Shown piece after piece: positions 39,791 through 50,300 of a DNA stretch of 64,000 nt. The notes beneath the pieces are model-generated. The model was not told where the DNA came from and searched no databases. It was given only the letters and a program-made list of their open reading frames with translations. This DNA is from Snodgrassella sp. CFCC 13594 (GTDB lineage: Bacteria; Pseudomonadota; Gammaproteobacteria; Burkholderiales; Neisseriaceae). The stretch covers positions 1 to 64,000 of the forward strand of contig NZ_LQXR01000003.1 in NCBI RefSeq assembly GCF_001590725.1, read 5' to 3'. A program made the position numbers and the translations under genes. Every line of letters begins with the position of its first letter. Position 1 is the first letter of the stretch.

Positions 39791-40990
39791 TTATGCGCCG
39801 TCAACTACATCCGCGGGAACATATACCCAGCCGCTCATGATAGTGCGTGCGCTGCGGCTCATGGTGGCTTGAGTCACGCGCCATTGGCCGTTTTCCATCT
39901 GGGCTTCAGCACCCACACGCAAGGTGCCAGATGGGTGGCCGAAGCGCACGCTTTGTCGTTGGCCACCGCCGGCCGCCACATTGACCAACGTACCGGGTAT
40001 GGCGGCAGCCACACCGATGGCCACTGCTGCCGTACCCATCATGGCATGGTGTAGTTTACCCATCGACACAGCGCGTACCAGCAAATCGACGTCTGCTGCT
40101 GCCACGGTTTGACCACTGGCAACCACATGGTTTTGGGGTGGCGCCACCCAGGCAATTTTAGGCGTGTGTTGGCGCGCCGCCGCTTGGTCGATGTGGCCGA
40201 TTAAGCCCATTTTAAGCGCGCCGTAGGAACGAATGGTTTCAAAACGAGCCAATGCCGCTGCATCGTTGTTGATGTCGTCTTGGCATTCACAGCCTTGGTA
40301 GCCCAAGTCTGCTGCATTGAGAAAAATGGTGGGGATACCCGCATTGATGAGTGTGGCCGGAAAAATACCTATGCCGGGCACCTCCAGCGTATCCACCCTG
40401 TTTCCGGTAGGAAACAATGCACCACCATCTTCTCCATCATCGGCTGGATCCAAAAAACTTAATGCCACTTCGGCTGCGGGAAAGGTGACGCCATCAAGTT
40501 CAAAATCGCCGGTTTCTTGGACTTGGCCGTTGCATATGGGGATGCGGGCAATGATGGTTTTGCCGATATTGGCTTGCCAAATGCGGACATCAAAATGGCC
40601 GTTGGTGGGAAGGCGATTGGGGTGAATGAATCCGGCATGGATGGCAAAGCCCCCGACTGCAGCGCTTAGATTACCGCAATTGCCGCTCCAATCAATGAAG
40701 GGCTGGTCTATGGCCACTTGGCCAAATAAATAATCTACATCATGGTCGGGGCGTGTGGCAGGGCCAATAATCACAACTTTGCTGGTGGATGAGCTGGCAT
40801 TGCCCATGCCATCAATGTGTTTACCATATGGGTCGGGGCTGCCGATGATGCGCATCAATAATCGGTCACGAGCATCCCCTGCATGTTGGGCACTGGGTGG
40901 TAAATCGGCTAATGCAAAAAAAACGCCTTTGGATGTGCCGCCGCGCATATAGGTGGCGGGGATTTTGATTTGAGGGGTACCGATAGCCAT
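39791..40990 (-). CDS. prpF: 2-methylaconitate cis-trans isomerase PrpF
   Basis: 399 residues with the diaminopimelate-epimerase-like fold. Motifs: IPATYMRGGTSKGVFFALAD, WSGNCGNLSAAVGGFAIHAG (active-site Cys-Gly-Asn), SMGKLHHAMMGTAAVAIGVA and GHPSGTLRVGA. PrpF works with AcnD in the methylcitrate cycle for propionate. No prpB, prpC or acnD lies nearby in this window, so either they are elsewhere or this paralogue acts on another tricarboxylate. Confidence 0.9.
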   Translation of the reverse strand: MAIGTPQIKIPATYMRGGTSKGVFFALADLPPSAQHAGDARDRLLMRIIGSPDPYGKHIDGMGNASSSTSKVVIIGPATRPDHDVDYLFGQVAIDQPFIDWSGNCGNLSAAVGGFAIHAGFIHPNRLPTNGHFDVRIWQANIGKTIIARIPICNGQVQETGDFELDGVTFPAAEVALSFLDPADDGEDGGALFPTGNRVDTLEVPGIGIFPATLINAGIPTIFLNAADLGYQGCECQDDINNDAAALARFETIRSYGALKMGLIGHIDQAAARQHTPKIAWVAPPQNHVVASGQTVAAADVDLLVRAVSMGKLHHAMMGTAAVAIGVAAAIPGTLVNVAAGGGQRQSVRFGHPSGTLRVGAEAQMENGQWRVTQATMSRSARTIMSGWVYVPADVVDGA

Positions 40991-41132
40991 GTTTCTCCTT
41001 TGTGTTTCTGCGCAGCAGATTTTATTATGGTGTTATCATTCTAAGCTCGCCAATTGTAGCCGATGGTTGGGTTCTGGCATAGAAACAACTGATTGAAACG
41101 CGGTAGTTTTTTAAAGAATAAAGGATAAATCG

Positions 41133-41306
41133 ATGCTAGCAGCATGGATTTTTTTGGGTATGTTGGTGGGTGGTGCAGTAGGTAGCTATGTGCCTGAACT
41201 TTGGGGTGATGCCGGATTTTCGTTGGCGAGTGTGTTGCTTGGTGCGGTTGGCGCGCTGATTGGCATTGGTTTGGCTGTTAAAGTGGATGAGCGCATGGGT
41301 ATGTAA
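41133..41306 (+). CDS. 57-residue membrane protein with two helices
   Basis: Preceded by AAAGGATAAATCG and starting MLAAWIFLGMLVGGAVGSYV. The second helix is SLASVLLGAVGALIGIGLAV, and the protein ends with a short charged tail (KVDERMGM). Gly-rich helices like these resemble small GlsB/YeaQ-type proteins, but the similarity is only in character. It is a clean frame with a good ribosome site. Lies alone between prpF and the ABC gene. Confidence 0.6.
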   Translation: MLAAWIFLGMLVGGAVGSYVPELWGDAGFSLASVLLGAVGALIGIGLAVKVDERMGM

Positions 41307-41448
41307 GCATGTCGACTTATCTTTCTATTGCATCCAGCAATACGCCGTTTTGTTCATGCTGCCTGAAATAGCGGATCAATATCCTCATCTGGCTTGTGAT
41401 GGCGGGTCGTGTTATGTTGTGGTGTTTACTGATTAAAAAGTGGTTGCG

Positions 41449-43278
41449 ATGACGATTGGGCAATTATTCCAAAAACTGCGTCCTTTTGTGCGCCCTTATC
41501 GAGGGCTGGTGATCATTACATTGGTGCTGACTTTGGTGGGTTCTTTGGCGGCGCAGGTGAATGCCATCACTCTGCAATATACGGTTGACCGCATCAATGA
41601 GCTGGTGCGCGGTCATCAAGGGGTGGGCGATGGCTGGCGTATATTGCTGATTGTCAGTGTGGTGTTGTTGGCCAAAGAAATCATCAATGCACTGGTGACA
41701 TTTGGGCAGAAATTCTATGGTGAAAAACTGCGCATCTGGGTGTCTCAGGATTTGGCGCAGGCGATTATTGTGCGCGTACTTACCTACCGCATTGGTTTTT
41801 TCAGCGATGATCACAATCAAGCTGGTAAATTGCAAACACGCATTGATCGTGGCATCAGTTCGCTCACGAGGCTGGTGCAGATTTTCTTCATTGATATCCT
41901 GCCATTGTTTACCAGCGCTTTGATTGCGCTGGCATTGATGTATTGGGCCAATGTGTGGGTGGGGTTGGTGGCCACGATGATTGTGCCGTTGTATTTTTGG
42001 ATTACGTATCTGCAGGCGCAAAAATTGGTGGGCTGGCGGCGCTTGTTTCGCCGCAACATGGAGCAAAAAAGCCAAGGCATCATTGGTATTATTCAGTCGA
42101 TTGCTGTGATTAAATCGTTCAATCGTGAATCTGTGGAAGCACAAAAACAGCTGGTATTGCAAAAAACACTCACCGAAAACCAAATGCACACACGCCAAAC
42201 TGGCTATGTGTTTGATGGTTTAAAGTCATTCATCGAACAAATTGGGGTGGTGCTGATCATCATCCTTACGGCGGCGCTGGTGTTGCAGGGAAAAATGAGC
42301 ATTGGCATGATTATGTATCATGTGTTGTTGTTTAATAATGTATCGGCGCCCATTCGTTCACTGCACCGCATTTATGATGAAATCAATGATGGTCTGATTT
42401 ATGCTGAAAGTTACTTTGGTATCATTGAAGCCAATGATGAAATTGAGCCTTCAGGCAACCTCAAACCCGCACCCATAAGGGGCGAATTTCGGTTGCAGCA
42501 CGTGCATTTCCACTATCCCAATGGGCTGCATGCTTTGAAAGACATCTCCATTACCATAAGGCCCAATTGTGTGACGGCGATTGTGGGCTTATCGGGTGCT
42601 GGTAAATCTACGTTAATCAGTTTATTGGATAAATTCTATACGCCGGATTCCGGCCACATTTGCTTGGATGGCGTCGATATCAATGATATAGACACGCATT
42701 ATCTGCGTGACCACATTGGCTTGGTATTGCAGAAAAATCATATTTTTAGTGGCAGCATTGCCGATAATATCCGCTATGGGCAGATGGATGTAACGGCTGC
42801 TGATATTGAGGAAGCCGCCAAAAAAGCATCCATACACGAACAAATCATGCAATTACCTAAAGGCTATGATAGCGATGCGTTGACCTTATCTGGTGGTCAG
42901 CAGCAGCGAATTGCCATTGCCCGGATGTTTTTGAAAGACCCGCCCATCATTTTTTTGGATGAGCCCACCGCCAGTTTGGATGCGATTGCCACAGAGCAAA
43001 TCAAAACCAGTCTGGATGCCATCAAACGCAATCGAACGGTCATCATTATTTCCCACAGTTTGGGGCAGATTATTGATGCGGATTATACTTACGTGATGCA
43101 AGAGGGCGCGATTGTGGAGCATGGCCTGCATGAGCAGATCTATGCGCAAGGCGGCGTGTATAAAGACATTTTTGATGCGATGGCCAAGAGTTTGAATGTG
43201 GACAAAATTGCCAAAACCTTTGAGCATGAATCCATTTTTCCCGAATTACGTCAATCTAATCAAAGTCCTGAGTCATAG
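41449..43278 (+). CDS. ABC transporter, fused permease and ATPase (type IV exporter)
   Basis: About 609 residues from the ATG at 41449. The N-terminal half has six membrane segments (LVIITLVLTLVGSLAAQ, WRILLIVSVVLLAKEIINAL, IEQIGVVLIIILTAALVL). The C-terminal ATPase has Walker A GLSGAGKSTL, the Q-loop in GLVLQKNHIF, signature LSGGQQQRIAIARM, Walker B IIFLDEPTASLD and the H-loop IISHSL. It should work as a homodimer or with a partner half-transporter. The substrate is unknown; lipid or drug export is usual for this type. The gene stands alone. Confidence 0.9.
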   Translation: MTIGQLFQKLRPFVRPYRGLVIITLVLTLVGSLAAQVNAITLQYTVDRINELVRGHQGVGDGWRILLIVSVVLLAKEIINALVTFGQKFYGEKLRIWVSQDLAQAIIVRVLTYRIGFFSDDHNQAGKLQTRIDRGISSLTRLVQIFFIDILPLFTSALIALALMYWANVWVGLVATMIVPLYFWITYLQAQKLVGWRRLFRRNMEQKSQGIIGIIQSIAVIKSFNRESVEAQKQLVLQKTLTENQMHTRQTGYVFDGLKSFIEQIGVVLIIILTAALVLQGKMSIGMIMYHVLLFNNVSAPIRSLHRIYDEINDGLIYAESYFGIIEANDEIEPSGNLKPAPIRGEFRLQHVHFHYPNGLHALKDISITIRPNCVTAIVGLSGAGKSTLISLLDKFYTPDSGHICLDGVDINDIDTHYLRDHIGLVLQKNHIFSGSIADNIRYGQMDVTAADIEEAAKKASIHEQIMQLPKGYDSDALTLSGGQQQRIAIARMFLKDPPIIFLDEPTASLDAIATEQIKTSLDAIKRNRTVIIISHSLGQIIDADYTYVMQEGAIVEHGLHEQIYAQGGVYKDIFDAMAKSLNVDKIAKTFEHESIFPELRQSNQSPES

Positions 43279-43320
43279 CATTGTCTGTTTGTATCCGGAT
43301 GCCAATAGAAAGGAATCACG

Positions 43321-43881
43321 ATGTCGACTGCTTTTTTCAAAACCATCTCATTGGGCTTGGCGTGTGCCGCTTTAGGTGCATGTATGGCTTTGCCAACCAG
43401 CGGTAGTCACACGCAAAATATCCGTACCAACGCTGGTGGCAATCCCACTATGTCTCTGCCCAGTGCGCTGAAACGCTGTGACCAAGATAAGGATGGAGCC
43501 AGCTGTTTGTATGTTGGCCATGTGTATGAACATGGATGGCAGGGTGCCAGTAAAGACAATGTCGCGGCCATGCGTTATTACCAGGAAAGCGCGCGCTTGG
43601 GGTATTTTCGTGCTTATCAATCTATTGGGTATATGTATGAGCAAGGGCTGAGCGTCTCCAAGGATTATGCACAAGCGCGGCAGTGGTATGAAAAAGGGGT
43701 GGCTGCCGGTGATGAAAATGCCATGCTGTATTTGGCCAATATTTATCAATATGGGCGCGGTGTGCCTACTGATTTAAACCGCGCGCTGCAATTGGCCAAT
43801 CAGGCTTGTGCTTCGGGGGAACGGTATTTGTGCATGGTGCGCGATGATATTCAGAAAAGAATAACACAGCAAAACCTTTGA
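43321..43881 (+). CDS. Sel1-repeat lipoprotein
   Basis: 186 residues. Signal peptide with lipobox ALGAC at about residue 21. After a polar linker come Sel1/TPR-like repeats: CLYVGHVYEHGWQGASKDNV, AYQSIGYMYEQGLSVSKDYA, AMLYLANIYQYGRGVPTDLN. Pairs of cysteines in the first and last repeats (CDQDKDGASC, CASGERYLC) resemble the disulphide-linked periplasmic Sel1 proteins of the HcpA type. A role in protein-protein contact in the envelope is likely; nothing more specific can be said. Confidence 0.8.
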   Translation: MSTAFFKTISLGLACAALGACMALPTSGSHTQNIRTNAGGNPTMSLPSALKRCDQDKDGASCLYVGHVYEHGWQGASKDNVAAMRYYQESARLGYFRAYQSIGYMYEQGLSVSKDYAQARQWYEKGVAAGDENAMLYLANIYQYGRGVPTDLNRALQLANQACASGERYLCMVRDDIQKRITQQNL

Positions 43882-43988
43882 GATGGGGTGTGCTTGGTAT
43901 TCACCTTTCTGCAATAGATCTGATGCTTGCCTGAAATGTGCACAAAAGCCTATTTTCAGGCAGCGAGAAGGGAAACTGGAGTAAGAAT

Positions 43989-44327
43989 GTGGGCTCTTTA
44001 ATCATCAAAGGCGCAATTGGTGCGATGGTGGTGCTGTTGATTGCGGTGCTGTCGAAAAGCAAGTCTTTTTATATCGCAGGCTTGGTACCGCTGTTTCCCA
44101 CGTTTGCGCTGATTGCCCATGTGATTGTCTATCAAGCTCAAGGCACCACGGGGCTTCGGCAAACGGCTTTATTTGGGTTGTGGTCGATGATACCTTATGC
44201 CGTGTATTTGCTGCTGGTGTATGTGTTGGCGGAACGATGGCCACTGTGGCTTGTGCTTGGCATGGCAACGGTGGCCTGGGTGGTTGCTGCGATGGTACTC
44301 ATTCTGGGTTGGCGCAACCTGCATTAA
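43989..44327 (+). CDS. GlpM family membrane protein
   Basis: About 112 residues from a GTG start at 43989, chosen because GGAG lies nine bases upstream and the family sequence begins there. Hydrophobic throughout: GAIGAMVVLLIAVLSKSKSF, YIAGLVPLFPTFALIAHVIV, MIPYAVYLLLVYVLAE, LGMATVAWVVAAMVLILG. The LSKxxxFYIAGLVPLFPTFA block is the GlpM/YdgC signature. In Pseudomonas GlpM was linked to alginate and glycerol metabolism; the mechanism is unknown. A partial DUS at 43956 lies in its leader. Confidence 0.8.
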   Translation: MGSLIIKGAIGAMVVLLIAVLSKSKSFYIAGLVPLFPTFALIAHVIVYQAQGTTGLRQTALFGLWSMIPYAVYLLLVYVLAERWPLWLVLGMATVAWVVAAMVLILGWRNLH

Positions 44328-44447
44328 TCACAAAATCAACAGTAAAAGAAGGCCAGATTCCATTACAATTACAGGATGCTGCCACCTGATCACCCAATCG
44401 GTCTTCAGGCAGCCTCTAAACTCACACAGCAAATCAAGGAGTCTTTC

Positions 44448-45788
44448 ATGACCGATGCTGACAAAATTAATGCGTGGCTGGATGAGCACCGCATCACCGA
44501 AATTGAATGCATGGTGCCCGATATGACCGGCATTCCTCGCGGGAAAATCATTCCACGGCACAAATACGATCCGGCTGAAGGCATACGCATGGCCGAAGCG
44601 GTATTCACCCAAACGGTTACTGGCAATTACCCCGAAGACGATTTCAGCCCACCCACCGATCCCGACATGCGCCTGATTCCGGATCCCAATACTTTGCGCA
44701 TGGTACCTTGGGCTGCGGAACCTACGGCGCAAATTATTCATGATGGTGTGCGTTTTGATGGTTCCCCAGTGGATATTGCACCACGTAATGTGCTCAAGCG
44801 CGTGCTCAATGAATATGCGCGGTTGGGTTTGAAACCCGTGATTGCACCGGAAATGGAGTTTTACTTGGTGCAAACCCAGCCTGATGAAGATTTGCCTTTA
44901 GAACCGCCAGTGGGTCGCACGCACCGAACTGAAGCGGGGCGGCAGAGTTTCAGTATTGATGCCATGAATGATTACGACGATATTTTTGATGTAATGTATG
45001 ACTGGTGTGAAGAGCAAGATTTGGGTCTGGATACTTTGATTCATGAAATGGGTCCTGCCCAAATGGAAATCAATTTGGATCATGGGGATCCATTGCTGCT
45101 GGCCGACCAGGTATTTATTTTTAAACGCACCATTCGCGAAGTGGCCATCCGCAATAACATGTATGCGACGTTTATGGCCAAACCCATGCAAGGGCAACCA
45201 GGTAGCGCCATGCATATGCACCAAAGTGTGGTAGACATCAATACCGGTAAAAATATTTTTAGCGATGACGAAGGCAATTCCACTGAGGTATTTTTCAACC
45301 ACATTGCTGGGTTGCAAAAATATTTGCCGGCCGCGATGCCGTTTTTGGCACCATTTGTGAATTCTTATCGTCGCTTAAGCCGCTTCACGTCGGCGCCGAT
45401 TAACTTGGAATGGGGTTATGACAACCGCACTTGTGGTTTGCGTGTGCCTGAGTCCAATGCTGCTGGGCGGCGTGTCGAAAATCGATTGGCCGGTGTGGAT
45501 GTGAATCCTTACTTAGCCTTTGCGGCGAGCTTGGGTGCTGGGCTATTGGGGATGCAGCAGCAGCTACTTCCTACGCAACCTTTAACCAGTAGCGGTTATG
45601 ACAAACCCAAAAATTTACCCCGCCATTTGGATGATGCCGTGGCCGAATTATTGGCGTGTGAACCACTACATGAATTGCTCGGGACAAATTTTGTGAAATG
45701 CTATGCAGCAATTAAAGAAACTGAGTTTGAAGAGTTTTTTGAAGTCATCAGCCCGTGGGAACGCCGTTACTTGCTGTTGCAGGTATAG
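44448..45788 (+). CDS. puuA: Glutamine synthetase family protein, probably gamma-glutamylpolyamine synthetase
   Basis: About 446 residues from the ATG at 44448 (AAGGAGTC upstream). The catalytic glutamate and ATP/metal sites of the GS fold are present: MVPDMTGIPRGKIIPRHKYD, IAPEMEFYLVQTQ, GPAQMEINLDHGD, HATF-type YATFMAKPMQGQPGSAMHMH and WGYDNRTCGLRVP. These words fit the PuuA/PauA branch that ligates glutamate to putrescine or related amines, not GlnA with its adenylylation loop. A polyamine-binding lipoprotein gene lies 8.7 kb away. The exact amine cannot be told from sequence. A DUS (44404-44415) is in the leader. Confidence 0.8.
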   Translation: MTDADKINAWLDEHRITEIECMVPDMTGIPRGKIIPRHKYDPAEGIRMAEAVFTQTVTGNYPEDDFSPPTDPDMRLIPDPNTLRMVPWAAEPTAQIIHDGVRFDGSPVDIAPRNVLKRVLNEYARLGLKPVIAPEMEFYLVQTQPDEDLPLEPPVGRTHRTEAGRQSFSIDAMNDYDDIFDVMYDWCEEQDLGLDTLIHEMGPAQMEINLDHGDPLLLADQVFIFKRTIREVAIRNNMYATFMAKPMQGQPGSAMHMHQSVVDINTGKNIFSDDEGNSTEVFFNHIAGLQKYLPAAMPFLAPFVNSYRRLSRFTSAPINLEWGYDNRTCGLRVPESNAAGRRVENRLAGVDVNPYLAFAASLGAGLLGMQQQLLPTQPLTSSGYDKPKNLPRHLDDAVAELLACEPLHELLGTNFVKCYAAIKETEFEEFFEVISPWERRYLLLQV

Positions 45789-46083
45789 AGATTGGGCATC
45801 AAATCTTTAGCCAAATGCTGCCGAAAGCATTCTTGCAGTTATAGGGGTTTGGTGCTTTGAGTTATTACCCACGTAACCGATAAAAAACGAGCTGATGCAG
45901 CTCGTTTTTTATCGGTTATCTGTTTGGTGTAGGTCTGCGTGGTTGGATGATTGAGATTCAAGCACGGCTGCGAAGTGGCACTTGGTGACGCTTAATAAAA
46001 TAAGCATGGTCAGCAAATCAAATGGCTACGTTACCCACTCTGGTCAATACGGCTGATGAAGTTGTGATCCATAAAAATGACGG
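45789..46083. other. Intergenic, 295 bases, between convergent genes
   Basis: Apart from the long terminator hairpin at 45874-45918, I see nothing. Confidence 0.5.
45874..45918 (+). terminator. Long bidirectional terminator
   Basis: A perfect 21-pair inverted repeat with a three-base loop. The inner part is GC-rich (ACGAGCTG/CAGCTCGT), flanked by A6 and T6, so it can work in both directions for the convergent genes. Confidence 0.85.
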
Positions 46084-47391
46084 TTAGCCAGATTGGTCGG
46101 ACAAGTGGCCGGAGACTAAATCGTGTTGATCCGCAATGGCGGTGGCCATGCGTTCACTGGCACCTTGGTGCTGTTGAATAAAATGTGCCGCTTCTGCGGC
46201 CATGGCTTGTCGCTCTGATGGGTGTGACAACAGCTGAGTCGTTAGGCTAAACCATTCTTCTGCATTGGCTACCTGTTTGGAGGCACCTGCTGTTTGTGCA
46301 TTTGCGGCTGTCGCTGCAAAATTATAAGTTGATGGGCCAAACAAGGTAGGCACGCCACAAGCAATTGGCTCGATCAAATTTTGGCAGCCGGTATCCACTA
46401 AACTGCCACCCACAAAAGCCACATCAGCGCAGTAATAATACGCGAATAATTCACCTAGGCTATCACCCACCCAAATTTGTGTGCTGGGTGCTATCGTTTG
46501 ATTGTCGCTGCGTTTTTGTACGACATAACCAAGCTGATGGGCTTCATCAAAGGCTGCCTGAAAACGTTCGGGGTGGCGGGGAATGATGACCAGCAGCGCA
46601 TTACCTTTATAGGCTTGCCATGCGCGCAATAGCATGGCTGCCTCATCCTTGTTGTGCAGTACGCGCGTGCTGGCACACACCACCACTGGCCGCTGACCGA
46701 TGCGCGCACGAAATTGATTGGCCAAAGAGCGCATCGGGGCTGGTGGCGTGATGTCGTATTTGCTGCTGCCACACACTTGAATATGGGGTACACCAATGCT
46801 GGTTAGGCGTATTGCATCTGCCTGAGTCTGAGCGAAGCAGGCTTGCAGTGTTGCTAAAGCAGGGGCCACTAAACCTTTGACCTTCAGGTAACCTTGCTGT
46901 GATTTGGGTGACAATCGGGCGTTGGCCATGTACATGGGAATGCCCAGCTGTGCAGCTTGATGCAATAAATTGGGCCAGATTTCGGTTTCCATCAAGACCC
47001 CAAATAGCGGTTGATGTTCACGCAAAAAACGAGTCACATACGCTTTCTTATCATAGGGCAGATAGCGGCATTGTGCGTCTGGATATAGTTTTTGGGCCGT
47101 GTCACGGCCGGTGGGCGTGGTTTGTGTGATGAGCAGCGATGCTTCAGGAAAGTGGCGGCGCAATGCCTGAATAATGGGCTCGGCTGCGCGGGTTTCACCA
47201 ACGGAAACTGCATGTATCCAAATGGCGTGTTGCAGCGGATGTGCATAGGTTTGACCAAAGCGTTCAGGCCAATAATCTGCATATGCAGGCGCCAGTTGCG
47301 CACGTTTTTTCAAATAACGGCGCAACAAAGGCGGTGCCATGATCCATAATGTTTGATACAGCCAAGACCACAGCATTTCAGGCAGCCTCAT
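46084..47391 (-). CDS. waaA: 3-deoxy-D-manno-octulosonic acid (Kdo) transferase
   Basis: 435 residues, GT30 family. Adds Kdo to lipid A precursor at the inner membrane. N-terminal membrane anchor (LWSWLYQTLWIMAPPLLRRY), catalytic Glu in HAVSVGETRAAEPII, METEIWPNLLHQA, MANARLSPKSQQGY, and the C-terminal nucleotide-sugar site FVGGSLVDTGCQNLIEPIAC. It follows tamB with its ATG overlapping the tamB stop (TAATG). The first codons contain a complete DUS and encode RLPE; the internal Met6 just after it is an alternative start. Confidence 0.94.
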   Translation of the reverse strand: MRLPEMLWSWLYQTLWIMAPPLLRRYLKKRAQLAPAYADYWPERFGQTYAHPLQHAIWIHAVSVGETRAAEPIIQALRRHFPEASLLITQTTPTGRDTAQKLYPDAQCRYLPYDKKAYVTRFLREHQPLFGVLMETEIWPNLLHQAAQLGIPMYMANARLSPKSQQGYLKVKGLVAPALATLQACFAQTQADAIRLTSIGVPHIQVCGSSKYDITPPAPMRSLANQFRARIGQRPVVVCASTRVLHNKDEAAMLLRAWQAYKGNALLVIIPRHPERFQAAFDEAHQLGYVVQKRSDNQTIAPSTQIWVGDSLGELFAYYYCADVAFVGGSLVDTGCQNLIEPIACGVPTLFGPSTYNFAATAANAQTAGASKQVANAEEWFSLTTQLLSHPSERQAMAAEAAHFIQQHQGASERMATAIADQHDLVSGHLSDQSG

Positions 47392-50300
47392 TAATCAAAG
47401 CGCACGGTATAACGCATCTCGCCACCAAAAGAACCCGTGCCCACTTTTAAGATGGTTTGCAAGCCACGGCTGATTTGGTAGGTGAGGCGAACGGTTTGCG
47501 TGGCTGATTCTATCCCATACTGGTAACCCAGATATAGATTATTGCTCAAACGTTTGCCCACGGTAATCACTTGCTCAGCAGGATTGAGTTCACCGGTTTG
47601 GCTGTTGCGGGTTTGTTGGCTGGTAATCCCGACCTCATCGAGAATGCCCAGCTTATCGTTCAGGCCACCGGCTAGCCAAGCACTGGCGGCAGCGGCAATG
47701 GCCGCTTCATCACCGGCACTACCGCTGCTGGCACGATTGAGAATCAGCCATGAGAGTTTGTCTTTATCGCTCATGGCTTCATCCGCCACCAAGTTCACTC
47801 GTGGGCTGTTTAAATTGCCCAGCGCCTCAACACCGGCGCCGACTTGGGAGTAGCGGCGTTTGGCGCGAATCTTCAGATTGGGGTTATCCATGGGGCCAAC
47901 AAAAGAAATAGAGCTGCCGCGTTGAATCACCAAATCTTGTCCATAAGCCTTGTATTGCCCACGCACGATATTGACGGTGCCCACCACCTGGATGTCTTGA
48001 CGCGGCTCAGCAGTGGCTACCAGCGTACCACCCAAAAGCACATCTAAGCCTTCACCACTAAAGCGGAATTTATTGTTGAGATCCAGCGCCAAGTTAAGAC
48101 TAATCGGTGTATTTTGCGTTTCTTTGGGTTTTTCTCTGCCCAATACCACCACATCATCGTCCAGAGTGGGCATGCCTGATTTTTGGAAGCCAAAATGGCC
48201 TTGGTCTACCTTGAGTTCTCCCGTTAAAGTAACGCCGCGCTGGACGGTATAGATCAATCGGCTGTTGCCACTTAAGGTCAAGCGGCGGTTGATTTGGTCC
48301 AGAATGGTATAGCGGTCAAAGTGGGCGGTCACATCCACATCGGGGGTTGTACCGGCCAGATTGACGGTTCCTTTTAAGGTTACATTGCCGTCGCGGCGTT
48401 TGAAGGTGAGGGCATCGATGAGCCAACGCCTGCCTTGGAAGCGGCTGCGTAGAGTGCCGTTTTCTAAGATGATGCCGTTATTTTGCTCTCGATAATACAA
48501 GTTATCGCCATTCAAGGTACCATTCAGTTGTGGGTTGTTAAGGGTGCCACTGATGGCGGCGCGGGCGTGCAAGCTGCCTTTGGCCTGCATGCCTACTGGC
48601 ATTAAATAGCGAAAGCGATCCAAATCTGGCGCATCCAATTGGATATGGCCACTGATGGCGGCTTTGCTGATGTCATTGCCATAATTTTGTGCAATGTCCA
48701 ATACCGCATCGACATTGCCATATCGGGTATTGCCAGACAAATGATTGTTGATGCGGCCATTTTGGAAGCGGGTATCCAAAACCACGTTGCTGAGTCCCAA
48801 TGCTTGTTCTCGTTGGGGCAAAATCACATCGCCAGCCTGTTGGCGAATTTTAAAATAGCCATGCATGTTGTTGTTGTAGGCAAAATCCCAATCGCCTGCC
48901 AACACCAGATTTTGTTTGACAGGGATGGTGATGAGATTATGCAATTCTTGTACGGCCAAACCATTGGCCTGCCCGCGAGTAGTTAGGCCTTTGTCTTTTA
49001 TCCAAGACAGCGAGTTCACGTTTAAGCTACCGCCCATGGCTGCCCAGCGCGCATGATTCATGATCACCTTTTCGCTGCCGGCTTCTAGGGTTAGTGGTGC
49101 GAGCAGCTTAAGGTTAAAGGCACCGGCAATGTCGAGTGTGCGCACCAGCCCGCGCCATTGGTAATTTTTATCCAAGCCGCCGTTGGCAGCTACATTTAAA
49201 CGGTATGGTTTACCATCCAAAGACATGCTCCCTGAAGCCTGTATTTGGTGTTGGCTGCCTCGTCCATTGATGTGCGTGCTTACAGCATCAATACGCGTGG
49301 GCTGTTTGGGGTTATTGGCATTAATTAATTGTATCGCTTTGCCATCCACTTGAATGTTTAATGGTTGGTTGATGTCGGGCGAGCCTTGAAGTTTGAAATC
49401 CAAAGTTTGGATATGCAGCAGTTGATTGAATTGCAGCTGTCGTGCTGAGCCTTGAATATTAGCGGTGAGTTTTTTCGGCTCACCGGCCACAAAGCCTTTG
49501 GCGGTGAGCAGGCCTTTCAAACCAAAACCAAACAAATCCAAATGAGGTGCATAGATGTCTAAGTTGAGCTTATCACCAGTCTTGCCGAAGCTGCCGTTGC
49601 TATTGATGCGGTTTTGGCCCAGCAGCAAATTGATGTTGGCGCGGCTCAAATGGGCCTCTTCATACGCCAAATCAGCTTTGCCTGCCAATGGCGCACCGGA
49701 AAGAACGCTGTTTTGCCAACGCATGGTGCTGGCCAATTCAGGTTGCTGTTGTTTACCAGATAACTTGCCTTTGAGCGTGGCTGTGCCATTAACGCGGCCC
49801 AAGGGGAAATCGCTATTGAGCTTGCCGGGGTTGAAATTTTGACTGGTGACGGTGAGATCAACTGCTTTGTCTTGAAAAAGGGCCAGGCTGCCTTTGGCAT
49901 TTAAACTACCCCCGCCATTGGGCATAACCGCTAACTTATCCAGCATCAGCGTTTGTTGGCCTTGATTTTCATCGGTGAGCAGGGTTATTGCGCCGTTACT
50001 ATTGCCCTTTTCGGTGGCCAATTGCCAGGTGGTTTGAGGACTATTAAATTCACCTTGAACGCGAATTTGTCCATTCAAAGTGCCATTCAGCTCATTTATC
50101 AACACATCGCGGCTACGGATGCGCTGTAATTGCGCAGTCATGTCAACGTGGCGGTTGCTGCTGTCTATGTTGCCACTGATGAATATTTGACCTTGCTGCA
50201 AAAGCTGTGCGGTGAGATTGGGTACCACCACTTTTCCGGTATTATCAATGTGTACTTGGCCACTGATCTGGGTGAATGGCAAAGCGGTATGTTGAGTATC

